Source: Phycisphaerae bacterium
GTDB lineage: Bacteria > Planctomycetota > Phycisphaerae > UBA1845 > Fen-1342
Length of the DNA stretch: 64,000 bases
Assembly: GCA_028279405.1 (NCBI GenBank)
Contig: JANQNU010000090.1
Coordinates: 85,007 to 149,006 of the forward strand
Direction of reading: 5' to 3'
Shown here: positions 42,466 to 50,651 of the stretch, one piece after another
How the letters are laid out: each line of letters begins with the position of its first letter
Position numbering within the stretch: the stretch's first letter is position 1
The notes under the pieces: generated by a model
Seen by the model: the letters and a program-made list of their open reading frames with translations, nothing else
What the model was told of the DNA's origin: nothing
Database searches by the model: none
Made by a program: the position numbers and the translations under genes

Positions 42466-44955
42466 ATGACGCTTCCCGCACTGGCGATCGCGGCGGGCAT
42501 CCTGCTCTCGGATGCCATCGGGCCGCAGTCGGCGAGCTGTTACCTCGGATGCACCGCGTTGGCAATCGGCGCTACGATCATGGTCCTCAGGTTGGCATGC
42601 GCCGGTCAACGCCGGGCTTCGGTCCTGCTCGTACTGGCGCTCGTTGCCGTCGGGGTGGCGCGCCACGGTCGAACGCTGCACATCCCCGCCGATCACGTGT
42701 CGCACGTCCTGCGCGAAGAGCCGCTGCTCGCGCGTGTGGTCGCAACGGTGGTCACGCCGCCCGTGCTGCAGCGTGCCGGACGTGGCAATCCGTTCTCGCC
42801 GTTGCCGGCTGTCGATCGACAGCGCCTGCTGGTCGCGCTACGTGCGTTCCACACTTCGGGAGCGCAGCGGTCGGCGACAGGAATCGTGCGCGTAACGGTG
42901 ATGCACGGCGCCCTCGACCTTCGCGTTGGCGACGAGCTGGAGCTGACGGGCTGGCTTCGAGCCCCAGCAGGTCCGCGCAATCCGGGCGCTCCCGACTGGG
43001 CGCGAATCGCTGCGCGGCAAGGTATCGACGCCGATATGTTCCTGAAGGGCCCGCAATATGTACGCCGCAAGGCTCGAGGCCGCTCGACGTTTGCGGCCAT
43101 CCGGACGAAGCTCCGCGGCTACGCGCGGTACGTGCTCCTAGCCGACGCCCCGTTGACCCTCCATCCGGAGTCGACCAACCTGCTCGACACGATGGTGCTG
43201 GGCAAGCGATCGGCCACTGAACGCTCATTGAACGAAGCGTTCGTCCGCGCCGGAGGTGCGCATTTCCTTGCCGTCAGCGGTTTTCACGTCGGCGTCATCG
43301 CGTTCAGCGCCTTCTGGATCGCGAGCATCATAGGCCTGCGCCGACGGCCGGCGGTCGTTGCAATGGTGGTGATTGTCGGGGTGTACATGTTGGTAGCGGA
43401 GTCGAAACCGCCGATCCTGCGTGCCGGCATCGTGATCGCCGTCGTCGCGCTGGCCATGCTCGCGCAGCGCCCGGTCAATGCGCTCAATGCGCTGGCCCTC
43501 GCCGCGACCGTGATCCTCCTTGCGACGCCGAACGCGCTATTTCAGGCCGGGTTTCAGCTCTCATTCCTTCAGGCGGCTGCCCTGGTCACGCTAATCCGCG
43601 GCTTCCAGGCTCGGCTGCAATTGAAACCGCCAGACACCGCCTCGCTTGGGCTAGTGCTGTTTCGACGAACGGTGACGCTGGCCGTCGGGTTGCTGATCGT
43701 CTGCACCTGGGCCTGGCTGATCTCGCTGCCGTTGGTGCTCTATCACTTTCAGCGCGTCTCGCTCTGGGGGATCCTGGGAACGTGGGTAATGTCGCCGATC
43801 GTGGTCGTTGTCATCTGGCTCAGCTTTCTCAAACTCCTGCTCGGAACGCTGCTACCGATCGTGGCCGGTCTGCTGACCGCACCGATCGGCGTCTGCACGG
43901 ATTGGCTGCTCGCGGTCGCGCACATCGTCGAGACCCTTCCCGGCGCGTCCGTCCAAACTCCGACGCCGACACTCGAAGCGGTCGTCGCAAGCTACATCGC
44001 GTTGTTTGGCGGCACCTGGTGGGTTCGCACGCGCCGCCTCTCGCGCCCTTCGGACGTCGTCGGCCGACCCGACCGTGTGTCATTTGTACTCCGACACGCC
44101 GCTCTGGTCACACTGCTGAGCGTAGCATGGCTCGGGTGGTACGCATTTCCGCGCACCAGCAGAGCCGCAGAACTGTGGATTCTCGACGTTGGCAATGGCA
44201 GCGCGCATTTGCTGGTGGAGCCTGGCGGCGAGGCATTGGTCGTCGATGCGGGCACGATGGGCGCATACGACGTTGCACCGGTTGTGCAGCGCGCGCTACG
44301 GGCGCTCCGCGCCCGACCGACCGACGTTCTGGTGACGCACGCGAACTTCGACCACTACAGCGGCGTACCGACGCTCGCGACCGCCGAAGATCTCCGACTA
44401 CACGTCAACCCTTACTTTGACGCCGAAGTTGCCGACGGCACGCTTGCAAAGCTCGCCGCTGGCCTTCCCGAGCGGACCCGCGCGGCACGACGCGTTCTTG
44501 CCGCCGGCGACACTTTCAGGCACGGCGCCGCAGCGGTGGAAGTCCTTTGGCCACCGGCAGCGCCCGGGCCCTGGCCCGTGAACGATCGCTCGCTGGTCAT
44601 TCGGGTGCGCTGCCACGGTCGACGACTGTTGCTTACCGGCGACATCGAGCAGGCCGCGCAACGGGCGCTCGTTCGGGCCGCGGAGGTCGGCGAGATCGAT
44701 CTGGACGCCGACGTGTTGATCGCGCCGCACCACGGTGCTGTGTTGCCGCAGGTGACCGCGGCGTTCTTCGCCGCCGTCTCCCCGGAGGTCGTCGTCGCGT
44801 CGACCAGACGCGCGCAGCCGGGCTTGAAGCCGCTGGTGGACACGTTGTTCGGCCAGGATTGCCGCACGTACCTGACCCGCGAGGTCGGCGCGGTCGGGAT
44901 CCGCGTCGCGCCGGACGGCCGAATCGAAGTACGAACGCCGTTCGGGCCGCGCTGA
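42466..44955 (+). CDS. comEC: ComEC/Rec2-type DNA uptake protein
   Basis: A membrane protein of 829 residues, of the usual size. The N-terminal part has four hydrophobic helices and a soluble OB-like part, including 'LDLRVGDELELTGWLR' and 'NPGAPDWARIAARQGIDADMF'. The Competence domain (about 220-490) has 'GGAHFLAVSGFHVGVIAFS', 'RAGIVIAVVALAMLAQRPVNALNALALAA' and 'AGFQLSFLQAAALV'. The C-terminal beta-lactamase domain (from about 565) has 'ELWILDVGNGSAHLLVEPGGEALVVDAG' and 'LVTHANFDHYSGVPTL'. The motif HANFDH differs from the usual H-P-x-x-D-H (A for P, F for variable). ComEC is the channel for single-stranded DNA in natural competence. The start is uncertain; the ATG at 42466 precedes helix 1. 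No other competence genes are present. Confidence 0.9.
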   Translation: MTLPALAIAAGILLSDAIGPQSASCYLGCTALAIGATIMVLRLACAGQRRASVLLVLALVAVGVARHGRTLHIPADHVSHVLREEPLLARVVATVVTPPVLQRAGRGNPFSPLPAVDRQRLLVALRAFHTSGAQRSATGIVRVTVMHGALDLRVGDELELTGWLRAPAGPRNPGAPDWARIAARQGIDADMFLKGPQYVRRKARGRSTFAAIRTKLRGYARYVLLADAPLTLHPESTNLLDTMVLGKRSATERSLNEAFVRAGGAHFLAVSGFHVGVIAFSAFWIASIIGLRRRPAVVAMVVIVGVYMLVAESKPPILRAGIVIAVVALAMLAQRPVNALNALALAATVILLATPNALFQAGFQLSFLQAAALVTLIRGFQARLQLKPPDTASLGLVLFRRTVTLAVGLLIVCTWAWLISLPLVLYHFQRVSLWGILGTWVMSPIVVVVIWLSFLKLLLGTLLPIVAGLLTAPIGVCTDWLLAVAHIVETLPGASVQTPTPTLEAVVASYIALFGGTWWVRTRRLSRPSDVVGRPDRVSFVLRHAALVTLLSVAWLGWYAFPRTSRAAELWILDVGNGSAHLLVEPGGEALVVDAGTMGAYDVAPVVQRALRALRARPTDVLVTHANFDHYSGVPTLATAEDLRLHVNPYFDAEVADGTLAKLAAGLPERTRAARRVLAAGDTFRHGAAAVEVLWPPAAPGPWPVNDRSLVIRVRCHGRRLLLTGDIEQAAQRALVRAAEVGEIDLDADVLIAPHHGAVLPQVTAAFFAAVSPEVVVASTRRAQPGLKPLVDTLFGQDCRTYLTREVGAVGIRVAPDGRIEVRTPFGPR

Positions 44956-45129
44956 CGCCAACGCATCCGGCCCGGTTCGCGTAGGCCAGGCACGGTCGGC
45001 GGGCTGCTCTTTTCGGCGTCTTTTTGCCGGGTGCGGGCGGTGAATCCGCTTTACAAGCGAATTGTGATTTGGTTTGATACCCGTTGTTCGCGCGACTGGA
45101 CATGGATGTCCCTGGCTCTAGGAGGTTGC

Positions 45130-45660
45130 ATGATGCGCCGCGTCGTTTCGCTCGTCGTTCTCTCCCCACTCATCGCATTGGTCGGCTGTCAATCCACCGG
45201 TTCAGAGACGTCACGGGACGGGATGCAGCCCTACGAAGCCTCCCCTTCCAACCGAAGCGGAGCGGCCCCGGTCGCGACTGCGACGCCGCGAGGGTACGGC
45301 GACGCCGACCCCTACGCGTACCGCCCGCCGACATCAAACGGAAACAGCGCCTACGCCACGACCGCCGACACAACGCCGTCCAACGAATCGATCTCCCGGG
45401 ACCCTGCGGGCTACGTCGCAACCCCGACGCCGACCGCGCCGCGTTCCAACTCACGTGAGACGGTGCTCACGCCGACAACCGGCTACGCGGCTACGGCCAG
45501 CGACAACGTCTACGTCGTTCAGAAAGGCGATACGCTGTACGGGCTGGCCCGGCAGTTCTACCAGGACCAGGGCCGCTGGCGGGACATTTTTGCCGCCAAT
45601 CGAGCGCGGCTCGCCAACCCGAACACGATCCAGCCTGGGATGAAGCTCATCATCCCGTAA
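45130..45660 (+). CDS. LysM-domain lipoprotein
   Basis: A lipoprotein of 176 residues. 'MMRRVVSLVVLSPLIALVGC' has a lipobox at Cys 20. About 110 residues of low-complexity Thr/Pro/Tyr-rich linker follow, then a LysM domain near the end: 'VYVVQKGDTLYGLARQFYQDQGRWRDIFAANR' and 'NPNTIQPGMKLIIP'. LysM binds N-acetylglucosamine of peptidoglycan, so the protein likely ties the membrane to the wall. AGGAGG is at 45120-45125, 4 nt before the ATG at 45130 (7 nt before the one at 45133). The recG start follows after 11 nt, with its ribosome site overlapping this stop codon. Confidence 0.92.
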   Translation: MMRRVVSLVVLSPLIALVGCQSTGSETSRDGMQPYEASPSNRSGAAPVATATPRGYGDADPYAYRPPTSNGNSAYATTADTTPSNESISRDPAGYVATPTPTAPRSNSRETVLTPTTGYAATASDNVYVVQKGDTLYGLARQFYQDQGRWRDIFAANRARLANPNTIQPGMKLIIP

Positions 45661-45671
45661 GGTCGTCACCA

Positions 45672-47816
45672 TTGCGCGCGGATACTCCGATCCAATACGT
45701 GAAAGGTGTCGGACCGGCCCGTGCGAAGGCGTTCGAAGCGCTAGGCGTCCGCACCGCGCGCGACGTCCTCGAGCACTATCCGTTCCGCTATGAGGAATCG
45801 CTAGGCGAAGTGCCGATCGACGAGTTGCGCGCTGGGGCCATCGCCACCATCCGCGGCGAAGCCACCGAGGTCGGCGGACGTTGGCCGACCTTCCAGGTGA
45901 CGGTTCAGGACGAGACCGGCGCGTGCCGACTGAGGTGGTTCAATCGGCCGCGCGGCGGATTCGGGATCAATCGCGGCGCGACGGTCATCGCCACCGGAAA
46001 AGTTCAGGAATACAACGACGCGCTCGAACTGGTACAGCCGACCATTCGAACGCTGCTGCCGGACGCCGCCCTTCCCGAACGTGACGCGCAAATCCAACTG
46101 CTGGGCGTCTACAACAGCAATGAAGGCATCAAAAGCGGCCAAATCCGCCAAGTCGTCGATCGCGTCCTCCAAGCGATCGACGCCGACGTGCTCGCGGAGT
46201 TTCTGCCGCCGCACGTCCTCGAGTCCGCGTCCCTGATGTCGCGAGAGGTCGCAGTCCGCACGATCCATCGTCCATCTAACGCCGCCGAGGCCGAGCGCGC
46301 CCGTCACCGACTCGCATACGAGGAATTCTTCCTGGTCGAACTCGCGATGGCGATCCGCCGACAGCGGCGCACTACCCTCGAACAGGGCATCCGCATGCAG
46401 GTGACGGCCGAGATCGATCGGCGCATCCGCGCCCGGTTCCCATTCGCGTTGACGGCCGCGCAGGACGACGCGTTGCGCGAGATCGTCCGCGACCTGCACT
46501 CCGGGCGCCCCATGACGCGACTATTGCAGGGCGACGTCGGAAGCGGGAAAACGGTCGTGGCGCTCTACTCCTGCCTGGCGGCGATCGCCAGCCGACACCA
46601 GGCCGCAATCATGGCCCCGACCGAAATCCTCGCCGCTCAGCACGCTGACAAGCTGAATCGGTACCTCGCAAACAGCCGCGTGCGAACCCTGCTGCTTCGC
46701 GGCGGCCTCCCGCGCAAGGAGCGCGCGGCGGCACTGCAACGAATCGAACATGGAACCGTCGACCTCGTTGTCGGCACGCAGGCGCTCATCCAAAAAGATG
46801 TCGCGTTTCGCAACCTCGGACTGGTCGTCGTCGACGAGCAACACAAGTTCGGCGTCCTGCAACGCGCCGACATCCGCACGAAGGGCTCACGACCGCACTA
46901 CCTGGTCATGACGGCCACCCCGATCCCGCGAACGCTCTCTATGACGCTCTTCGGCGACCTCGACATCTCCGTGATCGACGCCGCCCCTCCCGGGCGCGGA
47001 CGGGTCAAAACCGATGTGGTCCGCCCCGCGCAACTCCGGTCGTTGCTCCCGAAGATCCGCCGACGGCTGCTCGACGGCGAACAGGCATATGTCGTCTGCC
47101 CACTCGTCGTCGGCGGCCAAACCGCGACCCCCCCTCCGACCGGGAACGCTACCGACAGGCAGCCGGAACGGAAACACAGACCGCAATCGACGCCCGCCGC
47201 GCGATCCGCACTACTATCCGCCGTTCAGGTCCACGAGCGCCTCAGCACGGGCGTCTGGCACGACCTCAACCTTGGCTTGTTGCACGGCGGCATGAAGCGT
47301 GCCGAGAAGGACGCCGCCATTGGAGCATTCGGAAGCGGCCATCTCCATGCGCTGATTTCGACCACGGTCGTCGAGGTCGGCGTCGACGTGCCGGACGCAA
47401 CGCTAATGATCGTCGAGAACGCTGAACGATTCGGCCTCTCGCAACTCCACCAGCTACGTGGTCGCATCGGCCGCGGCGGGAAGGACGGCCACTGCTATCT
47501 CGTGGCCCGTGGTGGCAAGCGTCAGTCCGCCGACCGCCTGGCGGTCATGACCGAAACGACGGACGGCTTTCGGATTGCCGAGGAGGATCTCCGCCAGCGC
47601 GGCCCCGGCGAACTGCTCGGCACGCGCCAACACGGAATGCCCGAACTACGAATCGGTCGATTGGTGGAAGATACCGAGATCCTCGCTCAGGCCCGCGCGG
47701 CGGCCTTCGCGCTAATCGAGCAGGATCCTGCGCTCAGCGATCCCGCCCACGAGGCGCTGCGACGCGAACTGCGCCGTCTCTTCAAGGATCGACTGAACCT
47801 GATCGACGCGGCCTGA
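45672..47816 (+). CDS. recG: ATP-dependent DNA helicase RecG
   Basis: A helicase of 714 residues (usual about 690) that remodels stalled replication forks and branched DNA. The wedge/OB domain at the N-terminus has 'IQYVKGVGPARAKAFEALGV' and 'GRWPTFQVTVQDETGACRLRWFN'. The motor has Walker A 'GDVGSGKT', 'MAPTEILAAQHA', 'DEQHKFGVLQR', 'MTATPIPRTL' and 'QLHQLRGRIGRGG'. The TRG region 'LRQRGPGELLGTRQHGMPEL' is present. A 40-residue Pro/Thr/Arg-rich insertion lies near residue 480-520 in domain 2. The start is TTG 45672 with AAGG 9 nt upstream. Cotranscribed with the LysM gene, a pairing with no obvious functional link. Confidence 0.95.
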   Translation: MRADTPIQYVKGVGPARAKAFEALGVRTARDVLEHYPFRYEESLGEVPIDELRAGAIATIRGEATEVGGRWPTFQVTVQDETGACRLRWFNRPRGGFGINRGATVIATGKVQEYNDALELVQPTIRTLLPDAALPERDAQIQLLGVYNSNEGIKSGQIRQVVDRVLQAIDADVLAEFLPPHVLESASLMSREVAVRTIHRPSNAAEAERARHRLAYEEFFLVELAMAIRRQRRTTLEQGIRMQVTAEIDRRIRARFPFALTAAQDDALREIVRDLHSGRPMTRLLQGDVGSGKTVVALYSCLAAIASRHQAAIMAPTEILAAQHADKLNRYLANSRVRTLLLRGGLPRKERAAALQRIEHGTVDLVVGTQALIQKDVAFRNLGLVVVDEQHKFGVLQRADIRTKGSRPHYLVMTATPIPRTLSMTLFGDLDISVIDAAPPGRGRVKTDVVRPAQLRSLLPKIRRRLLDGEQAYVVCPLVVGGQTATPPPTGNATDRQPERKHRPQSTPAARSALLSAVQVHERLSTGVWHDLNLGLLHGGMKRAEKDAAIGAFGSGHLHALISTTVVEVGVDVPDATLMIVENAERFGLSQLHQLRGRIGRGGKDGHCYLVARGGKRQSADRLAVMTETTDGFRIAEEDLRQRGPGELLGTRQHGMPELRIGRLVEDTEILAQARAAAFALIEQDPALSDPAHEALRRELRRLFKDRLNLIDAA

Positions 47817-48038
47817 TGTCTGCGTAACCGAAACGGCACCGCCACACCGCGCCTCGGACACTGCCCGCATTTCTGGACGCAACGGAACGGCCCCGACCTC
47901 GGTCTCCCGATGCCGCGCCGTCCCGTCCGCTCCCTCCCCTCCGTGGGAAGGTCGTATTGCCATAGCGATCGCTACCGCTCGATGCCGCGCCAGGCTGCTG
48001 CCCACCGCTCGCCTGCACGTTCGAACATCGGAGCCAAC

Positions 48039-48653
48039 CTAGCGTTCTGCGCTATTGGCCGACTTGCGCGTGAAGATCAGTTCCATGCTCTTGCGCTCCG
48101 TGCCCCCGGGCGGCGTCTCGAACGCCTCCATCCGGTGCTCGTTCGCCGATACGATTGTAATCACCGAACGCGTCTTCTTGAGCTTCCCGCCGTGGGACGG
48201 GTCACGGTGCTCGCCACTCAACCGGATTACTTTCCCGTCAGTCGAACAGGTTCCCTCTTCGAGCGACAACCCCGTGGACATGCTGTCGATCCAGCCCAGA
48301 AAGTACTTCTGCTTCATGTTGTCGTAGCCAAACAGCTCATGGCCCTCAAACATCGAACCGCCGAAGTTTCCCCGGTAGTGCCCGGTGAGGTACCGGCCGC
48401 TGAAGAGCATCTTCCGGGTCATCTCCCCGGTCGAAATCACCGGCTCGGGCCCGCCCATCCAAAACCGGGTCTCTACCGACCACTCACCCACCATCGGCTT
48501 CAAATGCTCATGGTGCGCGCTCGGCATCCCGGCCTTCGCCCAGGCCGCGACCGGATCATCCATCGTCGGCTTGGCATTCTGGTCGTCGACCAACACCAAC
48601 GCCATCATTACCAGCGCTCTCACACCCCAGACGCCAAAGCAGAACGACCCCAT
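48039..48653 (-). CDS. DUF1579 family protein
   Basis: A protein of 204 residues. After a hydrophobic N-terminus ('GVWGVRALVMMALVLV', probably a signal or anchor), 'HEHLKPMVGEWSVETRFWMGGPEPVISTGEMTRKMLF' marks the DUF1579 domain, with 'RYLTGHYRGNFGGSMFEGHELFGYDNMKQKYFLGWIDSMST' following. DUF1579 proteins resemble lipocalin-like barrels and have no established role. GGGAGG 7 nt upstream fixes the ATG at 48653. Converges with recG across 222 bp that hold nothing recognisable. In line with the next three minus-strand genes, but 97 bp away. Confidence 0.88.
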   Translation of the reverse strand: MGSFCFGVWGVRALVMMALVLVDDQNAKPTMDDPVAAWAKAGMPSAHHEHLKPMVGEWSVETRFWMGGPEPVISTGEMTRKMLFSGRYLTGHYRGNFGGSMFEGHELFGYDNMKQKYFLGWIDSMSTGLSLEEGTCSTDGKVIRLSGEHRDPSHGGKLKKTRSVITIVSANEHRMEAFETPPGGTERKSMELIFTRKSANSAER

Positions 48654-48750
48654 TGCAAACCTCCCTTTCCCATGGAACCTGCCAAGCTGCTGACCGCGAC
48701 TCGGCCTTGCGAACACAATCCTAACAACACCGACCAGTCCTTACAACACC

Positions 48751-49083
48751 CTAACCTTCTTTTTTTCGTTGCAGCACGCGCCGAAGACATTGCGGAGACG
48801 TTCGAGGAACGCGCTCGATGATCCCGCGCGCCTCCAGATCGAGCTTGACGCTCACGCAATACCAGGCCACCGAGGCAGTGGGTGGGTACACAGCGGACGG
48901 CAAGTGTTCCGCCACCTCCTTGGACATCTGAGTGAACGGCATCCCCGTTCGTGACCGGCCCAGCACCTTCAGAATCGCACGCTTCATCTCGTCATACTTG
49001 TCCCGCGCGATGTTGACGCCCTGCTTCCCTTCCGGGTGCCGCGTCATGACCTTCTCGATCCGCTTGCCCGTCGTCGCCATCAT
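48751..49083 (-). CDS. Small DUF6958-like protein
   Basis: A basic cytoplasmic protein of 110 residues. 'KRIEKVMTRHPEGKQGVNIARDKYDEMKRAILKVL' and 'SVAWYCVSVKLDLEARGIIERVP' are blocks that I recall from the DUF6958 family. It may have a winged-helix-like fold ('TQMSKEVAEHL', 'VKLDLEARGIIERV'). Function unknown. It is the third gene of the operon with arsR and the AHSA1 gene (3 bp between genes; AAAGGAG lies inside the end of the upstream gene). Confidence 0.7.
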   Translation of the reverse strand: MMATTGKRIEKVMTRHPEGKQGVNIARDKYDEMKRAILKVLGRSRTGMPFTQMSKEVAEHLPSAVYPPTASVAWYCVSVKLDLEARGIIERVPRTSPQCLRRVLQRKKEG

Positions 49084-49086
49084 TGC

Positions 49087-49611
49087 CTACCGCTCCTTTC
49101 GCGTGATCAAGCTCAGCAGCCCGCGAATCGCGCGCTGCCGAAATGACATACATTCGTCCGGGACATTGTCGCCGGCTCCCGTCGCCCGCGTGCCGCCATC
49201 CATCTCGTCCAGAACCGCCGGCAGCCGCTGCGCGTACATCTTCCGGAAGCCCATCTTCAGCATTCGGCTGATCAACCAGCCCCGTACGCCTTGGAACCCG
49301 TCCTGCCGCATCCGCAACTCCGTTGCATCGTCGCCGACCGCCGACAACTCGAACGTCACGATCGTGTCCAACGGACCACCCTTCCACGAAAACCGCAGTC
49401 GCTCCGGCGGCTCGATCTCCAGCACTCGACAATGCACGATCCCGTCGAATCCCGGGCCCGGCTCAGTCCGGAACGTGAAGTGGTGCCCCACCACCGGCGA
49501 AAAGTCGTTCGGCATCAACCAGCGCCCCAGCAACTCGGGCGTCGTCAACGCGCGCCACACCTTCTCCCGCCCATGCGGATACACCCGCTGAAACGCAATC
49601 GTGCCACTCAT
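49087..49611 (-). CDS. SRPBCC/AHSA1-family protein
   Basis: A protein of 174 residues. 'IAFQRVYPHGREKVWRALTTPELLGRWLMPNDFSPVVGHHF' is the classic opening of AHSA1-like SRPBCC domains, with 'VLEIEPPERLRFSWKG' and 'VTFELSAVGDDATELRM' next. SRPBCC folds hold hydrophobic ligands in a deep cleft. In many bacteria such a gene lies in an operon with an ArsR-type regulator, as here: its ATG overlaps the arsR stop (ATGA). The ligand is unknown. A C-terminal basic helix ('SFRQRAIRGLLSLITRKER') extends beyond the domain. Confidence 0.9.
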   Translation of the reverse strand: MSGTIAFQRVYPHGREKVWRALTTPELLGRWLMPNDFSPVVGHHFTFRTEPGPGFDGIVHCRVLEIEPPERLRFSWKGGPLDTIVTFELSAVGDDATELRMRQDGFQGVRGWLISRMLKMGFRKMYAQRLPAVLDEMDGGTRATGAGDNVPDECMSFRQRAIRGLLSLITRKER

Positions 49612-49925
49612 TCCATCTCATCCAACAAGGTGCCCAACTGATCCAGTCGCTCCGTCCAGAACCGCTCGTATCGCCCGACCCACGACGCCACCTCACGTAG
49701 CCGGGCCGCGTTCAATCGGTACCAGCGCAACCGACCGTCCTTCCGCTGTTCCACCAATCCCGCCTCCCGCAAAATCCGCAGATGCTTCGACAACGCCGGC
49801 TGACTGAACGAGAACGACCGCAACAAGTCACTCACGACCCGCTCGTTATCCCGCAAGAGATCCAGTATCGCTCGCCGAGCCGGATCCGATACCGCCGCAA
49901 AGACATCCGCACCAACACCACTCAT
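49608..49925 (-). CDS. ArsR-family repressor
   Basis: A dimeric winged-helix protein of 105 residues. 'VFAAVSDPARRAILDLLRDNERVVSDLLRSFSFSQPALSKHLRILREAGLVEQRKDGRLRWYRLN' (in pieces: the HTH at 30-60 is 'SQPALSKHLRILREAGLVE') is the ArsR domain. It has no metal-binding Cys-x-Cys motif, so it belongs to the metal-free branch paired with AHSA1 proteins. The palindrome between the -35 and -10 boxes upstream is its likely operator, giving autorepression of the operon. The ATG at 49925 comes 6 nt after the -10 box; no ribosome site is present. Confidence 0.92.
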   Translation of the reverse strand: MSGVGADVFAAVSDPARRAILDLLRDNERVVSDLLRSFSFSQPALSKHLRILREAGLVEQRKDGRLRWYRLNAARLREVASWVGRYERFWTERLDQLGTLLDEME

Positions 49926-49931
49926 ATTCCC

Positions 49932-49959
49932 AATATATAACCAATTGGTTATATGTCAA
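49932..49959 (-). promoter_or_regulatory. arsR promoter with palindromic operator
   Basis: Minus strand: TTGACA (49959-49954), 16-bp spacer, TATATT (49937-49932), 5/6 and full -35 match. The spacer is filled by the perfect 20-bp palindrome ATATAACCAATTGGTTATAT (49935-49954). It overlaps both boxes, so a bound repressor would block RNA polymerase. The expected start falls at or next to the ATG at 49925, suggesting a leaderless transcript. Confidence 0.82.
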
Positions 49960-50028
49960 TCGTATTTTCCGGAATTCGAGGAAGGCGGCCCGCGCAACCC
50001 CGAACCCCTTACTCGCTCTCGTGCTTGA

Positions 50029-50485
50029 CCGCTCGCTCGCGCTCGCGGCTCGTCATGTGCGTCAAGCTCGAGCGATACGCGACGCTACCTAAACCTTGAA
50101 GCCAAGAAGCCCCATTGCGGGCCCGGAGCACAAGTGACGGGGGGACAAGCTCCCTAAATGAGGCCCGGGTCTACGCCACGGGCGCCGGCACGAAATAACC
50201 CCCCGAGCGACGGGTCAGGTTCTCTCGCGCACCTTGATCCCCTCGCTGGCGCTCGGGGCTCGCGATTGGGTGGCACTGGCGGCTTGTCCGTCAGTGTTCG
50301 GAACGCGCGCTTGACCAGCGTCGCTGGGAGACCGCGGATCCCGCTCCCCCGGACCTCTAAACACTGGTAGCAAGCTCCAGTGCCACCCGACCGGTCGCTC
50401 ACGCTCGTACACGCTCGTAAGCGATTAATCCCCTCGGGGCGCGTCGGCGGGCGCCAATGCAAGCCTGGAGCGCAAGCGACGGAGG
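50029..50485. repeat. Cluster of R1 and R2 repeats
   Basis: R1 at 50029-50052 (variant), 50119-50141 (degenerate), 50238-50262 (inverted), 50461-50485; R2 at 50274-50296 (CACTGGCGG-CTTGT-CCGTCAGTG) and 50362-50382 (CACTGGTAG-CAAG-CTCCAGTG). A degenerate R3 with 'taaatgaggcccgggtctacgcc' at about 50140-50175 is an inverted version of the composite unit at 36845. Confidence 0.65.
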
Positions 50486-50651
50486 AGCAAGCCGCCTGTG
50501 CGACGCGCTGTGGGCGGCTGGGCGGCATTGTGGATTTGACCGTGGGGTGGTATAGTGCCGGACTCGGAATTTCGGCGCGTGCGACGGGTTGCCCCTCGCG
50601 CGACGGTTTGTGTACGGGGTCGAGGCGTTTCGGAAGGATACGACCAACACC

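Larger units (their letters stand above)
49926..50651. other. Gene-free stretch with repeats and the arsR promoter
   Basis: About 725 bp. At the left the arsR promoter/operator (49932-49959). Then R1 copies at 50029-50052, 50119-50141, 50238-50262 and 50461-50485, and R2 copies at 50274-50296 and 50362-50382, in mixed orientations. The TPR gene's promoter must lie right of 50485; none is clear. A long minus-strand frame across 50154-52181 is a shadow of the TPR gene. Confidence 0.55.
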
